A DNA stretch of 64,000 nt from Aporrectodea caliginosa (lineage: Eukaryota; Annelida; Clitellata; Crassiclitellata; Lumbricidae), in contig JACEVL010000677.1 of assembly GCA_020284085.1 (NCBI GenBank), forward strand, positions 1 through 64,000, given 5' to 3'. Position numbers and translations under genes: made by a program. This document shows, in pieces, positions 40,101 through 52,639 of this stretch (positions are counted from its first letter, which is position 1; every line of letters starts with the position of its first letter). The notes beneath the pieces were generated by a model. It made no database searches. It had not been told where the DNA came from and was given only the letters and a program-made list of their open reading frames with translations.

Positions 40101-43100
40101 ACATTTATATAGCACCATCAATTCCTTAGCCTATTAATGGCCATTGCACATTTATATAGCACCATCAATTCCTTAGCCTATTAATGGCCATTGCACATTT
40201 ATATAGCACCATCAATTCCTTAGCCTATTAATGGCAATTGCACATTTATATAGCACCATCAATTCCTTAGCCTATTAATGGCCATTGCACATTTATATAG
40301 CACCATCAATTCCTTAGCCTATTAATGGCCATTGCACATTTATATAGCACCATCAATTCCTTAGCCTATTAATGGCCATTGCACATTTATATAGCACCAT
40401 CAATTCCTTAGCCTATTAATGGCCATTGCACATTTATATAGCACCATCAATTCCTTAGCCTATTAATGGCCATTGCACATTTATATAGCACCATCAATTC
40501 CTTAGCCTATTAATGGCCATTGCACATTTATATAGCACCATCAATTCCTTAGCCTATTAAGCCTATTAATGGCCATTGCACATTTATATAGCACCATCAA
40601 TTCCTTAGCCTATTAATGGCCATTGCACATTTATATAGCACCATCAATTCCTTAGCCTATTAATGGCCATTGCACATTTATATAGCACCATCAATTCCTT
40701 AGCCTATTAATGGCCATTGCACATTTATATAGCACCATCAATTCCTTAGCCTATTAATGGCCATTGCACATTTATATAGCACCATCAATTCCTTAGCCTA
40801 TTAATGGCCATTGCACATTTATATAGCACCATCAATTCCTTAGCCTATTAATGGCCATTGCACATTTATATAGCACCATCAATTCCTTAGCCTATTAATG
40901 GCCATTGCACATTTATATAGCACCATCAATTCCTTAGCCTATTAATGGCCATTGCACATTTATATAGCACCATCAATTCCTTAGCCTATTAATGGCCATT
41001 GCACATTTATATAGCACCATCAATTCCTTAGCCTATTAATGGCCATTGCACATTTATATAGCACCATCAATTCCTTAGCCTATTAATGGCCATTGCACAT
41101 TTATATAGCACCATCAATTCCTTAGCCTATTAATGGCCATTGCACATTTATATAGCACCATCAATTCCTTAGCCTATTAATGGCCATTGCACATTTATAT
41201 AGCACCATCAATTCCTTAGCCTATTAATGGCCATTGCACATTTATATAGCACCATCAATTCCTTAGCCTATTAATGGCCATTGCACATTTATATAGCACC
41301 ATCAATTCCTTAGCCTATTAATGGCCATTGCACATTTATATAGCACCATCAATTCCTTAGCCTATTAATGGCCATTGCACATTTATATAGCACCATCAAT
41401 TCCTTAGCCTATTAATGGCCATTGCACATTTATATAGCACCATCAATTCCTTAGCCTATTAATGGCCATTGCACATTTATATAGCACCATCAATTCCTTA
41501 GCCTATTAATGGCAATTGCACATTTATATAGCACCATCAATTCCTTAGCCTATTAATGGCCATTGCACATTTATATAGCACCATCAATTCCTTAGCCTAT
41601 TAATGGCCATTGCACATTTATATAGCACCATCAATTCCTTAGCCTATTAATGGCCATTGCACATTTATATAGCACCATCAATTCCTTAGCCTATTAATGG
41701 CCATTGCACATTTATATAGCACCATCAATTCCTTAGCCTATTAATGGCCATTGCACATTTATATAGCACCATCAATTCCTTAGCCTATTAATGGCCATTG
41801 CACATTTATATAGCACCATCAATTCCTTAGCCTATTAATGGCAATTGCACATTTATATAGCACCATCAATTCCTTAGCCTATTAATGGCCATTGCACATT
41901 TATATAGCACCATCAATTCCTTAGCCTATTAATTGCAATTGCACATTTATATAGCACCATCAATTCCTTAGCCTATTAATGGCCATTGCACATTTATATA
42001 GCACCATCAATTCCTTAGCCTATTAATGGCCATTGCACATTTATATAGCACCATCAATTCCTTAGCCTATTAATGGCAATTGCACATTTATATAGCACCA
42101 TCAATTCCTTAGCCTATTAATGGCAATTGCACATTTATATAGCACCATCAATTCCTTAGCCTATTAATGGCCATTGCACATTTATATAGCACCATCAATT
42201 CCTTAGCCTATTAATGGCCATTGCACATTTATATAGCACCATCAATTCCTTAGCCTATTAATGGCCATTGCACATTTATATAGCACCATCAATTCCTTAG
42301 CCTATTAATGGCCATTGCACATTTATATAGCACCATCAATTCCTTAGCCTATTAATGGCCATTGCACATTTATATAGCACCATCAATTCCTTAGCCTATT
42401 AATGGCCATTGCACATTTATATAGCACCATCAATTCCTTAGCCTATTAATGGCCATTGCACATTTATATAGCACCATCAATTCCTTAGCCTATTAATGGC
42501 AATTGCACATTTATATAGCACCATCAATTCCTTAGCCTATTAATGGCCATTGCACATTTATATAGCACCATCAATTCCTTAGCCTATTAATGGCCATTGC
42601 ACATTTATATAGCACCATCAATTCCTTAGCCTATTAATGGCAATTGCACATTTATATAGCACCATCAATTCCTTAGCCTATTAATGGCCATTGCACATTT
42701 ATATAGCACCATCAATTCCTTAGCCTATTAATGGCCATTGCACATTTATATAGCACCATCAATTCCTTAGCCTATTAATGGCAATTGCACATTTATATAG
42801 CACCATCAATTCCTTAGCCTATTAATGGCCATTGCACATTTATATAGCACCATCAATTCCTTAGCCTATTAATGGCCATTGCACATTTATATAGCACCAT
42901 CAATTCCTTAGCCTATTAATGGCAATTGCACATTTATATAGCACCATCAATTCCTTAGCCTATTAATGGCCATTGCACATTTATATAGCACCATCAATTC
43001 CTTAGCCTATTAATGGCCATTGCACATTTATATAGCACCATCAATTCCTTAGCCTATTAATGGCCATTGCACATTTATATAGCACCATCAATTCCTTAGC

Positions 43101-44742
43101 CTATTAATGGCCATTGCACATTTATATAGCACCATCATTCCTTATAATCATTGCACATTTATATAGCACCATCAATTCCTTAGCCTATTAATGGCCATTG
43201 CACATTTATATAGCACCATCAATTCCTTAGCCTATTAATGGCCATTGCACATTTATATAGCACCATCAATTCCTTAGCCTATTAATGGCCATTGCACATT
43301 TATATAGCACCATCAATTCCTTAGCCTATTAATGGCCATTGCACATTTATATAGCACCATCAATTCCTTAGCCTATTAATGGCAATTGCACATTTATATA
43401 GCACCATCAATTCCTTAGCCTATTAATGGCAATTGCACATTTATATAGCACCATCAATTCCTTAGCCTATTAATGGCAATTGCACATTTATATAGCACCA
43501 TCAATTCCTTAGCCTATTAATGGCAATTGCACATTTATATAGCACCATCAATTCCTTAGCCTATTAATGGCCATTGCACATTTATATAGCACCATCAATT
43601 CCTTAGCCTATTAATGGCAATTGCACATTTATATAGCACCATCAATTCCTTAGCCTATTAATGGCCATTGCACATTTATATAGCACCATCAATTCCTTAG
43701 CCTATTAATGGCAATTGCACATTTATATAGCACCATCAATTCCTTAGCCTATTAATGGCCATTGCACATTTATATAGCACCATCAATTCCTTAGCTTAGC
43801 TATTAATGGCAATTGCACATTTATATAGCACCATCAATTCCTTAGCCAATTGCACATTATATGGCCTATTAATGGCCATTGCACATTTATATAGCACCAT
43901 CAATTCCTTAGCCTATTAATGGCAATTGCACATTTATATAGCACCATCAATTCCTTAGCCTATTAATGGCCATTGCACATTTATATAGCACCATCAATTC
44001 CTTAGCACCATATTAATGGCCATTGCACATTTATATAGCACCATCAATTCCTTAGCCTATTAATGGCCATTGCACATTTATATAGCACCATCAATTCCTT
44101 AGCCTATTAATGGCCATTGCACATTTATATAGCACCATCAATTCCTTAGCATTTATATAGCACCATCAATTCCTTAGCCTATTAATGGCAATTGCACATT
44201 TATATAGCACCATATTAGCCTATGCCATTGCATTTATTGCACATTTATATAGCACCATCAATTCCTTAGCCTATTAATGGCAATTGCACATTTATATAGC
44301 ACCATCAATTCCTTAGCCTATTAATGGCCATTGCACATTTATATAGCACCATCAATTCCTTAGCCTATTAATGGCAATTGCACATTTATATAGCACCATC
44401 AATTCCTTAGCCTATTAATGGCCATTGCACATTTATATAGCACCATCAATTCCTTAGCCTATTAATGGCAATTGCACATTTATATAGCACCATCAATTCC
44501 TTAGCCTATTAATGGCCATTGCACATTTATATAGCACCATCAATTCCTTAGCCTATTAATGGCCATTGCACATTTATATAGCACCATCAATTCCTTAGCC
44601 TATTAATGGCCATTGCACATTTATATAGCACCATCAATTCCTTAGCCTATTAATGGCCATTGCACATTTATATAGCACCATCAATTCCTTAGCCTATTAA
44701 TGGCCATTGCACATTTATATAGCACCATCAATTCCTTAGCCT
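37130..44742. repeat. Satellite array, 47-bp unit, about 160 copies
   Basis: Units run TTGCACATTTATATAGCACC, ATCAATTCCTTAGCC, TATTAATGGCCA. The main variation is C or A at the last position but one (GGCCA or GGCAA). Units are otherwise almost identical, with irregular junctions at about 38530, 39205, 39985, 40560 and many between 43130 and 44260. No spacers or reading frames. Confidence 0.98.
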
Positions 44743-45350
44743 TCCAGGATCCGCCCTGCACAAAAATACTCCCTTACCATCGGATGTATACAAGAAACAT
44801 TAAAGCATTATTTGGATAATAATAATACAATACCAGGTTACGTCAAATAACAGTACTCTAGAAGATTTTTAGAGCAGAATTTTTTATCTTACAATTAACC
44901 AGAAAATGACTTTAAATGCCCCACGTTGTATAATGTTCTTATTTTATTAGTGGTGCATTTGCTATAGACACAAGCGAGGCCACACTTTGAAGCAAAACAC
45001 CTTTATAACATATTTCACCGACACTATATAAAGTTCGCTTCCGTAACGCGTTAAGTAGGTTGTCGTTCTATTGAAATTAATGAGACCGCGAGTTGACGCC
45101 AAAAACCCGTGTAAATCATTTAACTTTAACATGGTGCATTGTACCATACGAAACGGAGAGAACAGTTTAAAACAATGAAAAACAATGAAAATATAATTAG
45201 AAAAAAATTCAAGACACTTCTGTGAAGTGAAGTTTTTGCCCTATTAGTTGAAACAGAAGAGCGGCAATTCCTGTATTGTACAGCATGTTCGAATACAATT
45301 ACAGTTACAATGAAAACGGTGAGAACTGTTCAGAATAATTTCTGTTGAAG
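44743..45350. repeat. Inverted copy of 780-1880
   Basis: Begins TCCAGGATCCGCCCTG, the reverse complement of 1865-1880, exactly where the satellite ends. Confidence 0.75.
44995..45032 (+). promoter_or_regulatory. PSE-TATA-like module
   Basis: Box AAACACCTTTATAACA; TATATAAA starts at 45025. Confidence 0.5.
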
Positions 45351-45387
45351 AAAACGGTGTAACTCCAAAAGTACGGTCCGTGGGTCA

Positions 45388-45430
45388 ACAGTTTAACGAC
45401 ATCTTGTGGCAACAAAGGCCGTTTCCGTCT
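45388..45430 (-). ncRNA. Hairpin remnant with GTTAAACTG
   Basis: Minus strand ACGGAAACGGCCTTTGTTGCC, ACAAGATGTCGTTAAACTG. The 5' stem strand has decayed compared with 736. Confidence 0.35.
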
Positions 45431-45564
45431 ACTAAATTCTAACCATATCCCAAATATATTACATTGGTTAGTATCTTTTAAAAATGTTTTCTTGTTTGCT
45501 AAGTTGATGTTTAGCGACACTCTGCAGTAAAGCGGAAAAAAACGGTTTGCATTCGTAATCCGTA

Positions 45565-45602
45565 TTTATATAGCATCTGTTGACAACACTTTAAAGGTGT
45601 CT
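45565..45602 (-). promoter_or_regulatory. PSE-TATA-like module
   Basis: Minus-strand box AGACACCTTTAAAGTG; TATATAAA starts 30 bp after the box start. Confidence 0.5.
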
Positions 45603-45609
45603 AAAAGTA

Positions 45610-45960
45610 CAGCGATAACCAATCGGCGACAATTAGCGGCTATTATGTCCGTCTTTGGCAAGCCTCGATATCTTCTATCAACAAAGATTGACCTACGTTG
45701 TTTGATTTTATAATCTATCAGACGGATTAATAATGTAGGCTCCACAACTAAACATTCCTAAATAAAATATCTTTTAATCTTTCAACCTTGTTTTATGTGA
45801 CTGATCCACAGCATTTTAAGCTGGATATACGTCGGTGCATTCTGTAAACTTATTGGTACAGCAATTGAAGAAAACGGCAACTCCTGCGATGCACTGGCCC
45901 CTTGTATAAAGTCCTTTGGATTCGTCCATTGCTGGATCTACGCAGTGGAAGATTTACAAT
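45610..45960. other. Spacer of the repeat mosaic
   Basis: Pieces of the cassette interior (TGCGATGCACTGGCCC, then TGGATTCGTCCATTG) appear near 45880. Nothing else is recognised. Confidence 0.4.
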
Positions 45961-45995
45961 GGAAGCAAACGAGGCCAAGAGTAATGGTTGACATT

Positions 45996-46033
45996 AAACA
46001 CCTCTTTTACGTATTCAACGGCCGGTATATATA
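45996..46033 (+). promoter_or_regulatory. PSE-TATA-like module
   Basis: Box AAACACCTCTTTTACG; TATATATA starts at 46026. Confidence 0.45.
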
Positions 46034-46104
46034 AGCGCTCCGCAAAAGTTATATTATTACTATGACAATGCTATACTATGACAATGCTATACTATTTTGC
46101 AATG

Positions 46105-46205
46105 TTAGCAAACTCAGCGCTCGTGAATAAGCTGGTGCCCTGCGCTTGGCTTTTCGAGTGGCGCTTTGAAGTTTGGAGATTACGATTACGATAACGATAC
46201 CATTG
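46105..46205 (+). repeat. Short repeat with LINE-like 3' end
   Basis: Copy of 26660-26757 with GAGTGGCGCTTTGAAG and a GATTACGAT tail. Confidence 0.6.
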
Positions 46206-46229
46206 GAAGAAATGAGACAATCATCATTA

Positions 46230-46267
46230 AACAGCATTTTTAGCTTATTCATCTGACGCTATATAAA
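46230..46267 (+). promoter_or_regulatory. PSE-TATA-like module, box diverged
   Basis: AAACAGCATTTTTAGC; TATATAAA starts at 46260. Confidence 0.35.
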
Positions 46268-46293
46268 TAGGCTTCAGTAGCATTTTAAGTATT

Positions 46294-46408
46294 TAAATTC
46301 CGTCACTGCAAGTCTGGTGCCCTAGTGCCAGGCTGTGCCAGTCCCAAGCCTGATAAAGGAGGAGGGCGACCCTAATGATCTTTGTTATTACACAGGGGTT
46401 CTAAAACT
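46294..46408 (+). ncRNA. Twister-like element with expanded P3
   Basis: TAAATTCCGTC, an expanded P3 region and GTGCCAGTCCCAAGCCTG, then ATAAAGGAGGAGGGCGAC and a hairpin remnant. Confidence 0.5.
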
Positions 46409-46514
46409 AAAACCCTTTTTCTAATGAGAATTGGCAAATGCAAAATCTCGTTCACCGTCGCAATGACGTTACTTAGTATAAATAAATAACAGATATTAAT
46501 AATAACGAAGCATC

Positions 46515-46625
46515 AATCGATGCGGAAGGTCCCTACAGAGTAACCTTCTCAGGGGAGGAGGATCGAACCCGTGCTCCCTAGGTTACAAGGCGAACGCTCT
46601 AGCCAGCACTCCAAGTCTCCAACAG
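46515..46625 (-). repeat. SINE-II
   Basis: Minus strand GCCTTGTAACCTAGG, B-box ACGGGTTCGATCC. Confidence 0.6.
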
Positions 46626-46660
46626 TGTGAAATTGTACCAATTGGCTACGGTGTCCCAGA

Positions 46661-46698
46661 AATCTATAGCATCAGGCTTACACGTTTTAAATGTGTCT
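46661..46698 (-). promoter_or_regulatory. PSE-TATA-like module
   Basis: Minus-strand box AGACACATTTAAAACG; TATAGATT starts 30 bp after the box start. Confidence 0.4.
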
Positions 46699-46736
46699 AA
46701 AAAGAGCACGCTAACTAATTGCATTGGATTGCATCC

Positions 46737-46805
46737 ACAGTTTAACGACAACTTATGACAACAAAGTCCGTTGCCGTCGAAAGAAATTAGTTTGGCATAT
46801 TACAG
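46737..46805 (-). ncRNA. Putative small RNA with GTTAAAC hairpin
   Basis: Minus strand: GTGCTGTAATATGCCAAAC, the worn Sm-like site AATTTCTTTC, hairpin CGACGGC/GTTGTCG (seven pairs, two G-U) and GTTAAACTGTGG. The module 46826-46863 faces it at the right distance, so promoter and RNA-like part are still together. Confidence 0.5.
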
Positions 46806-46825
46806 CACTTGACTGACGGTCTCAT

Positions 46826-46863
46826 GCCTATATAGCACAGGTTCAAATATTTTAAAGGTGTTT
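46826..46863 (-). promoter_or_regulatory. PSE-TATA-like module
   Basis: Minus-strand box AAACACCTTTAAAATA; TATATAGG starts 29 bp after the box start. Confidence 0.5.
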
Positions 46864-46933
46864 TAGAGAGAGTATGTTAGCGCCATGTCTAATGACGAAG
46901 CATCAATCGGGAGCAGTATTTCTGAAGCGCTCT

Positions 46934-46971
46934 TCTATATACCGTATGATGAATGCGTAAAAGAGGTGTTC
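46934..46971 (-). promoter_or_regulatory. PSE-TATA-like module
   Basis: Minus-strand box GAACACCTCTTTTACG; TATATAGA starts 30 bp after the box start. Confidence 0.4.
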
Positions 46972-47559
46972 AATGTCAACCATTACTCTTGGCGTCGTTT
47001 GCTGCCATTGTCAATCTTCCACTGCGTAGATCCTGCAATGGACGAATATCAAGGACTTCAATACAATAGGCCAGTGCATCGCAGGACTTGCAGTTTACTT
47101 CAATTGCTGTACCAATAAGTATACAGAATGCACCTGCGTATAATCCAGTTTAAGAAGCTGTGGAGTAGTTACTTAAACGAAGGTTGAAAGACTGAAGATT
47201 TTTATTTGGTATTGTTTCGTTATGGAGTCTTCTTTTTCGGAAAGTTAAATGTTATCAGCAAGTTAACAACTGACTTATCAGACATCATTGAATCGAGTTA
47301 ATGGGGTGTCCCTAGTTATGCCGGCTTCTGCCCTTTTGGGTCTCCCCTATTCCCTAAACAGTACGCTGAAATGTACTATGTATTATTGTAACTGTTATAT
47401 GCGTTGTTTTTCTGGGAAATTAAAGTTTGTGAGTTGTCAGTTCCCAGCTTATGTCTTGACCAAATTCTTCTGCTTGCTGACAGAGCCATTTGCCTTTGGG
47501 TCATTAAACGGAGTCGAACTGATATATTGGACATTGTGAGAACGACTCAATAGAAGTCT

Positions 47560-47635
47560 CAGATTGGATTAGATTAGATTAGATTAGATTAGATTAGATT
47601 AGATTAGATTAGATTAGATTAGTTTAGATTAGATT
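47560..47635. repeat. (GATTA)n microsatellite
   Basis: About 14 units. Confidence 0.95.
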
Positions 47636-47745
47636 GGAATGATTTAGATTAGATAATAATAATAAGGTAATGGATAATAAGAGAAGATAAGATAGTTTAA
47701 GCCTCGCTTTTCGAATGACTAAACATCATTCGATCGTAATATTTT

Positions 47746-47783
47746 AGACACCTTTAAAACGGATACATCAGCTGCTATTTATT
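47746..47783 (+). promoter_or_regulatory. PSE-TATA-like module
   Basis: Box AGACACCTTTAAAACG; TATTTATT starts at 47776. A type-A hairpin (CGACGT and ATGTCA) follows at 47838-47872. Confidence 0.5.
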
Positions 47784-47837
47784 TATCATGCCTCAAATTG
47801 TAGATAAGTTGGACCCATGGCGGAGAGATACTGTAAG

Positions 47838-47876
47838 GTCGACGTTAATGGCAGAAGAAAAATGTCACCAAACAAT
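47838..47876 (+). ncRNA. Type-A hairpin, one pair lost
   Basis: CGACGT, TAATGGC, a loop and ATGTCA, then CCAAACAATT. Confidence 0.4.
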
Positions 47877-48027
47877 TACATAATATTAGGAATTATCATT
47901 GTTATGAGGCAAGGAGATTTTGTATTGGTATTAGTATTTCATTAGCAATGCACGCATGCTCAGTATATATCTGCTTCCGATTAGCTGAGATTATTGTGAA
48001 TAGTAAATTGTTTAACCACAGAAAATA

Positions 48028-48075
48028 TCGTCCGTGAACAAACAGTTTAAGGACATTTTATGACATCAAAGGCCG
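48028..48075 (-). ncRNA. Hairpin remnant
   Basis: Minus strand TTGATGTCAACGGCC, then ATAAAATGTCCTTAAACTG. The stem is GATGTC against ATGTCC, weakly paired. Confidence 0.35.
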
Positions 48076-48365
48076 TTGACATCAACACTGTTTTCAACGT
48101 TTCTATGGCATAGTAAGACTCTGTAATCACTATACAGCCCCTATGGTAAGAAAGGCCGTTGACGTTGACAGAACATTTCAATGCTCTTCTGCTTTTAAAT
48201 ATAATTTTATGGCGAATACCACAATTAAAAGAACTGTTTTGTAATTTGTTTTCATTATTTTTTTATTAGTTGAGCATTTCTCACCGTTTCGCATGGCAAA
48301 TGCGGCATTGGGACATGGTATTATGACATTATTCAAATGATTATGTGGTCCATGGCGAGTTCTCG

Positions 48366-48403
48366 TTTAAATAAAAGAAAGAGAATCTGTTTAAAAGCTG
48401 TCT
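48366..48403 (-). promoter_or_regulatory. PSE-TATA-like module, worn
   Basis: Minus-strand box AGACAGCTTTTAAACA; TATTTAAA starts 30 bp after the box start. Confidence 0.4.
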
Positions 48404-48486
48404 AATATCAAATAATAATTAGTAATGGCTGCATCTTTTCCGCTGTTTTCACACCGAAGCGTACGGACATACAGCTTAGTTAGTTG

Positions 48487-48590
48487 CTGTTTAACGACGC
48501 TGTTTCATAACAAGGATGATTAGCGTCGCCCTCCTGCTTCATCCAGGCTTTGGACTGGCACTGTTAGAGTACGAGCGGCGGCAGAGTTTT
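48487..48590 (-). ncRNA. Twister-like element
   Basis: Minus strand AAAACTCTGCC, GTGCCAGTCCAAAGCCTGG, ATGAAGCAGGAGGGCGAC and a hairpin ending GTCGTTAAACAGC. Confidence 0.55.
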
Positions 48591-48865
48591 GTTACTTCCC
48601 AGCTAACGACTCAAACAGATTCATATGCTTACTGACTCGAGCCACTTTCCTTTGGGTCATTAAACAGGGAACACCAATACCCACGATCATCGATTGATAT
48701 CTTGGACATTGTGATAACATCTCATTAGAAGTCCTAGATTAGATTAAATTATATATGATTAAGGAAGGGGATAAAAAGATAAGACAAACGAAGATCAGTT
48801 AAGTTAAGCTTCGCTTCCCGGAACCTGAAGAGGATACGAAACCTTTGCAACTGAACGACAATAAT

Positions 48866-49145
<280 letters not shown>

Positions 49146-49252
49146 AATGATAATAATAATAATAATCATTATCATTGTATCATTATCATTATCATTATCA
49201 TAATTATAGTAATCATAATAATAACAACAACGACAACAAAATGATTATATTT

Positions 49253-49290
49253 AGATACCTTTAAAAACTAATCATTAGACGCTATTTATA
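49253..49290 (+). promoter_or_regulatory. PSE-TATA-like module
   Basis: Box AGATACCTTTAAAAAC; TATTTATA starts at 49283. Confidence 0.45.
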
Positions 49291-49299
49291 TCTAACGCG

Positions 49300-49710
49300 T
49301 CCAGTGGCAGTGTCTATGATATCTGAGTTAACAATGCAAGGTAGACGATAACGGGAGAATGCCTCTGTATTTGCTAGCAGTCTCTTTGCTAGTATTAATT
49401 CTTATCATGACTTTTAACGCATGGGTGAGTAGGTTAATGGTTCGGTGATCCTCGAATGCTGTTGCATTTGGCTTATTTTACAATTAGGCCTATTCATTAC
49501 TATTTCCACTTGGCCCTCTTGTATGAACAATATGCGCAAAATTCATTCATTCATACATTACGAATGAGAATGAGTAAAAGGCTGAACTCAATGGGCTGAA
49601 TATAGGAAGCGCAGAGAAAATGTATGTGGTGCTACAGCTATGCGCCGATATTTTTCTTCTACCTCCGCAACAGTTACTGTAGCGTCATGCAAATAATAAC
49701 TAATAAATAA
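49300..49710. other. Spacer, nothing certain
   Basis: It opens with a worn type-A hairpin (GGTAGACGATAACGGGAG near 49342). The rest is unrecognised. Confidence 0.4.
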
Positions 49711-49713
49711 TTA

Positions 49714-49917
49714 GGGGGGGCCGTGGCGCATTGGATAACATCTAGCACAGAGACCGAGAGGTACCGAGTTCGAGCCCCGTAGGACGGACATCCTTTGTAG
49801 GCTGCTATTAGCGCCGTTGTATTGCAGGCTGTCTGTTCTGTTAGTAGTTAAGATTTGAATTGCATAACATGTAAATGTACGGCGCAGTGCGTTTGTCAGG
49901 CGCTTATTAAAGAAAAG
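49714..49917 (+). repeat. SINE-I
   Basis: A-box-like CGTGGCGCATTGGATAA, B-box GAGTTCGAGCCC and body. The ATT tail is lost at the junction with the next repeat. Confidence 0.7.
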
Positions 49918-49919
49918 GT

Positions 49920-50140
49920 GCTTCACATAAATATGTTTTATGTATTTCTGAGCAAAGGACGAATTCAGTAGATGGATCATGGGAAGGACCAGCATGGTAG
50001 TCCCTCCCATCTGGGCTTTAAGGATTGGTGGGCCTTTAAACTGGGTAAGAATGGGATTGTTTTCAATAAATACGACCTAGTTCAGCTTTGTGGAATTTCT
50101 GGATCCGTCCGTGTGTCCGACTTAGGTGTTAGAATAATGA
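49920..50140 (+). repeat. Dispersed repeat (copy of 6470-6680)
   Basis: Contains GGATCCGTCCGTGTGTCCGA. The GT array that normally follows is absent here. Confidence 0.6.
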
Positions 50141-50144
50141 TTGA

Positions 50145-50455
50145 AATGTAACACTGCTGCCTCGAGAGTTTTCGTATTTTGAGCTTTAAGAAGTTTTCGA
50201 TTTATGGCGGTGATTCGATTTACTTGGTTTTGTGTTGCAGATATCAGTGCGACGCAAATGGTTTTTTGCTCTTTCTTCGAATTTCTTGGAGATTCTTATA
50301 AAAAAAACTCCAAGTGTTTTCTGTTGTCGAAGAGCATTCCGGCTTCATAATGATTTCTACTCTAAGTTAAATAACGCTTTCAAAACCTATACATGGAAAT
50401 TGCCGGACGCTTCTGGACGATACACGAATGGATGGAATGGATCCTCAGTTTAACG
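50145..50455. other. Spacer with a mosaic copy
   Basis: It resembles 7610-7730 in part (TTCTTGGAGATTCTTATAAA). No gene is seen. Confidence 0.4.
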
Positions 50456-50522
50456 GCAGCTTATATAAAGATAAGTCAAGCTTCATTTTCACATGAACTA
50501 GCGTCAATCGATGATAATATTT

Positions 50523-50560
50523 AGACACCTTTAAAACGTATTGAACAGATTCTATTTAAA
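50523..50560 (+). promoter_or_regulatory. PSE-TATA-like module
   Basis: Box AGACACCTTTAAAACG; TATTTAAA starts at 50553. Confidence 0.5.
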
Positions 50561-50616
50561 AATGACGCGCTCAGTAGCTATATGCTGCATAGTTCTCCGC
50601 CCATAGCCATGTACAG

Positions 50617-51496
<880 letters not shown>

Positions 51497-51503
51497 ATGT
51501 ACA

Positions 51504-51538
51504 GTCGACGTTAACGCTAGACACAAGATGTCGTCAAA
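51504..51538 (+). ncRNA. Type-A hairpin, stem CGACGT/ATGTCG
   Basis: CGACGT, TAACGC, a loop and ATGTCG, then TCAAACAATAAC. Its promoter (50523) is now separated from it by the hAT-type element. Confidence 0.45.
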
Positions 51539-51545
51539 CAATAAC

Positions 51546-51660
51546 AAACTTTGCCATTACCCTGCCTGTGGTAGTGCCAGTCCCAAGCCTGGATAAAGGA
51601 GGAGGGCGACGCTAATCATCTATTTTATGATACGGGGTCGTTAAACAGCAGCTAACCAAC
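51546..51660 (+). mobile_element. Twister-like element with 14-bp target-site duplication
   Basis: AAACTTTGCC, P3 ATTACC/GGTAGT, GTGCCAGTCCCAAGCCTGG, ATAAAGGAGGAGGGCGAC and a hairpin ending GTCGTTAAACAGC. CAAACAATAACAAA stands at 51535-51548 and 51661-51674, as at 4988 and 5108. Confidence 0.75.
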
Positions 51661-51747
51661 CAAACAATAACAAATTAGTTATCATCATTATTATTAGAAG
51701 TGTCGATAAGAATTACTATACACGCAAGCCCAGTAAATCAATTTTGA

Positions 51748-51868
51748 AGAGCAATTTGCGAATGAAGGACTTGCTCATGGTCCGAACTCCGAACACAGTT
51801 TACATCTCAGGTGAGGAGGACAGAACTCTTACTCTCTGCGTTACAAGGCGAGCGTCCTAACTAATCGG
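51748..51868 (-). repeat. SINE-II
   Basis: Minus strand GCTCGCCTTGTAACGC, worn B-box and CATGAGCAAGTCCTTCATTC. Confidence 0.55.
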
Positions 51869-52007
51869 CTTGTAACAAAATACAGTTCAATCAATGACAT
51901 TACAAGGTAGAGTCGGTCAATATGATCTTTTGTTTGGCTATTATACACCAGGATAATCAACGAAAGGATAGGATAGAGTTAGATTAGATTAATCGAAAAG
52001 TCGATCT

Positions 52008-52237
52008 CTTGTTATCAATCTCTTCCTACCGATCTCTATCTATCGATCTCTATCTATCGATCTCTATCGATCTCTATCTATCGATCTCTATCTATCGATC
52101 TCTATCTATCGATCTCTATCTATCGATCTCTATCTATCGATCTCTATCTATCGATCTCTATCTATCGATCTCTATCTATCGATCTCTATCGATCTCTATC
52201 TATCGATCTCTATCTATCGATCTCTATCTATCGATCT
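52008..52237. repeat. Minisatellite, 14-bp unit CGATCTCTATCTAT
   Basis: About 16 units with two shortened ones. Confidence 0.95.
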
Positions 52238-52351
52238 CTTCCCAGTCTATCATCCACTGTTGTTATGAACACCTTTATCACGCGACATGAGTAGAAACAG
52301 CAACCATTCATTACAAAAAAACAAATAAAAGGAGAAAAACACAGATAACTT

Positions 52352-52469
52352 AATAACTCCGCCTCTGTTCAACTTTGGCGGTGCCAGTAACACTCTGGAT
52401 AAAGGAGGAGGGCGACGTTAATGAGCTTTGCTATCACACAGTCGTCGTTAAACAGAAACTACTACTGCC
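52352..52469 (+). ncRNA. Twister-like element
   Basis: TAATAACTCCGCC, GGTGCCAGTAACACTCTGG, ATAAAGGAGGAGGGCGACG and a hairpin ending GTCGTCGTTAAACAG. CACAGATAA flanks it loosely at about 52340 and 52490, leaving a few extra bases at the 5' side. Confidence 0.6.
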
Positions 52470-52513
52470 ACAGATAATGCCATAGGAACGGCAGAATTAT
52501 TCGAGTTATTTCT

Positions 52514-52556
52514 GTCGATGTCAACGGCCTTTGTTAGCATAAGATGTTATTAAACT
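52514..52556 (+). ncRNA. Hairpin, mostly wobble stem
   Basis: GATGTC, AACGGCC, a loop and GATGTT, then ATTAAAC. Pairing relies on G-U. Confidence 0.35.
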
Positions 52557-52587
52557 CTGCATCCAGCCATTATTAAAGTTTGATGCT

Positions 52588-52625
52588 GAACACCTTTTTA
52601 ACGTATTCAACTGATGCTATATAAA
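52588..52625 (+). promoter_or_regulatory. PSE-TATA-like module
   Basis: Box GAACACCTTTTTAACG; TATATAAA starts at 52618. Confidence 0.5.
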
Positions 52626-52639
52626 AGTGCGCCTGAGCG

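Larger units (their letters stand above)
46934..47784. repeat. Divergent promoter cassette, expanded
   Basis: Modules at 46934 (minus) and 47746 (plus) enclose the standard interior. An extra stretch at about 47115-47430 interrupts it, and a GATTA tract lies at 47560. Confidence 0.5.

Noticed and set aside
37130..44742. CRISPR array (regular repeats)
   Set aside because: The units follow each other directly with no unique spacers, and the context is a eukaryotic genome. It is a satellite.
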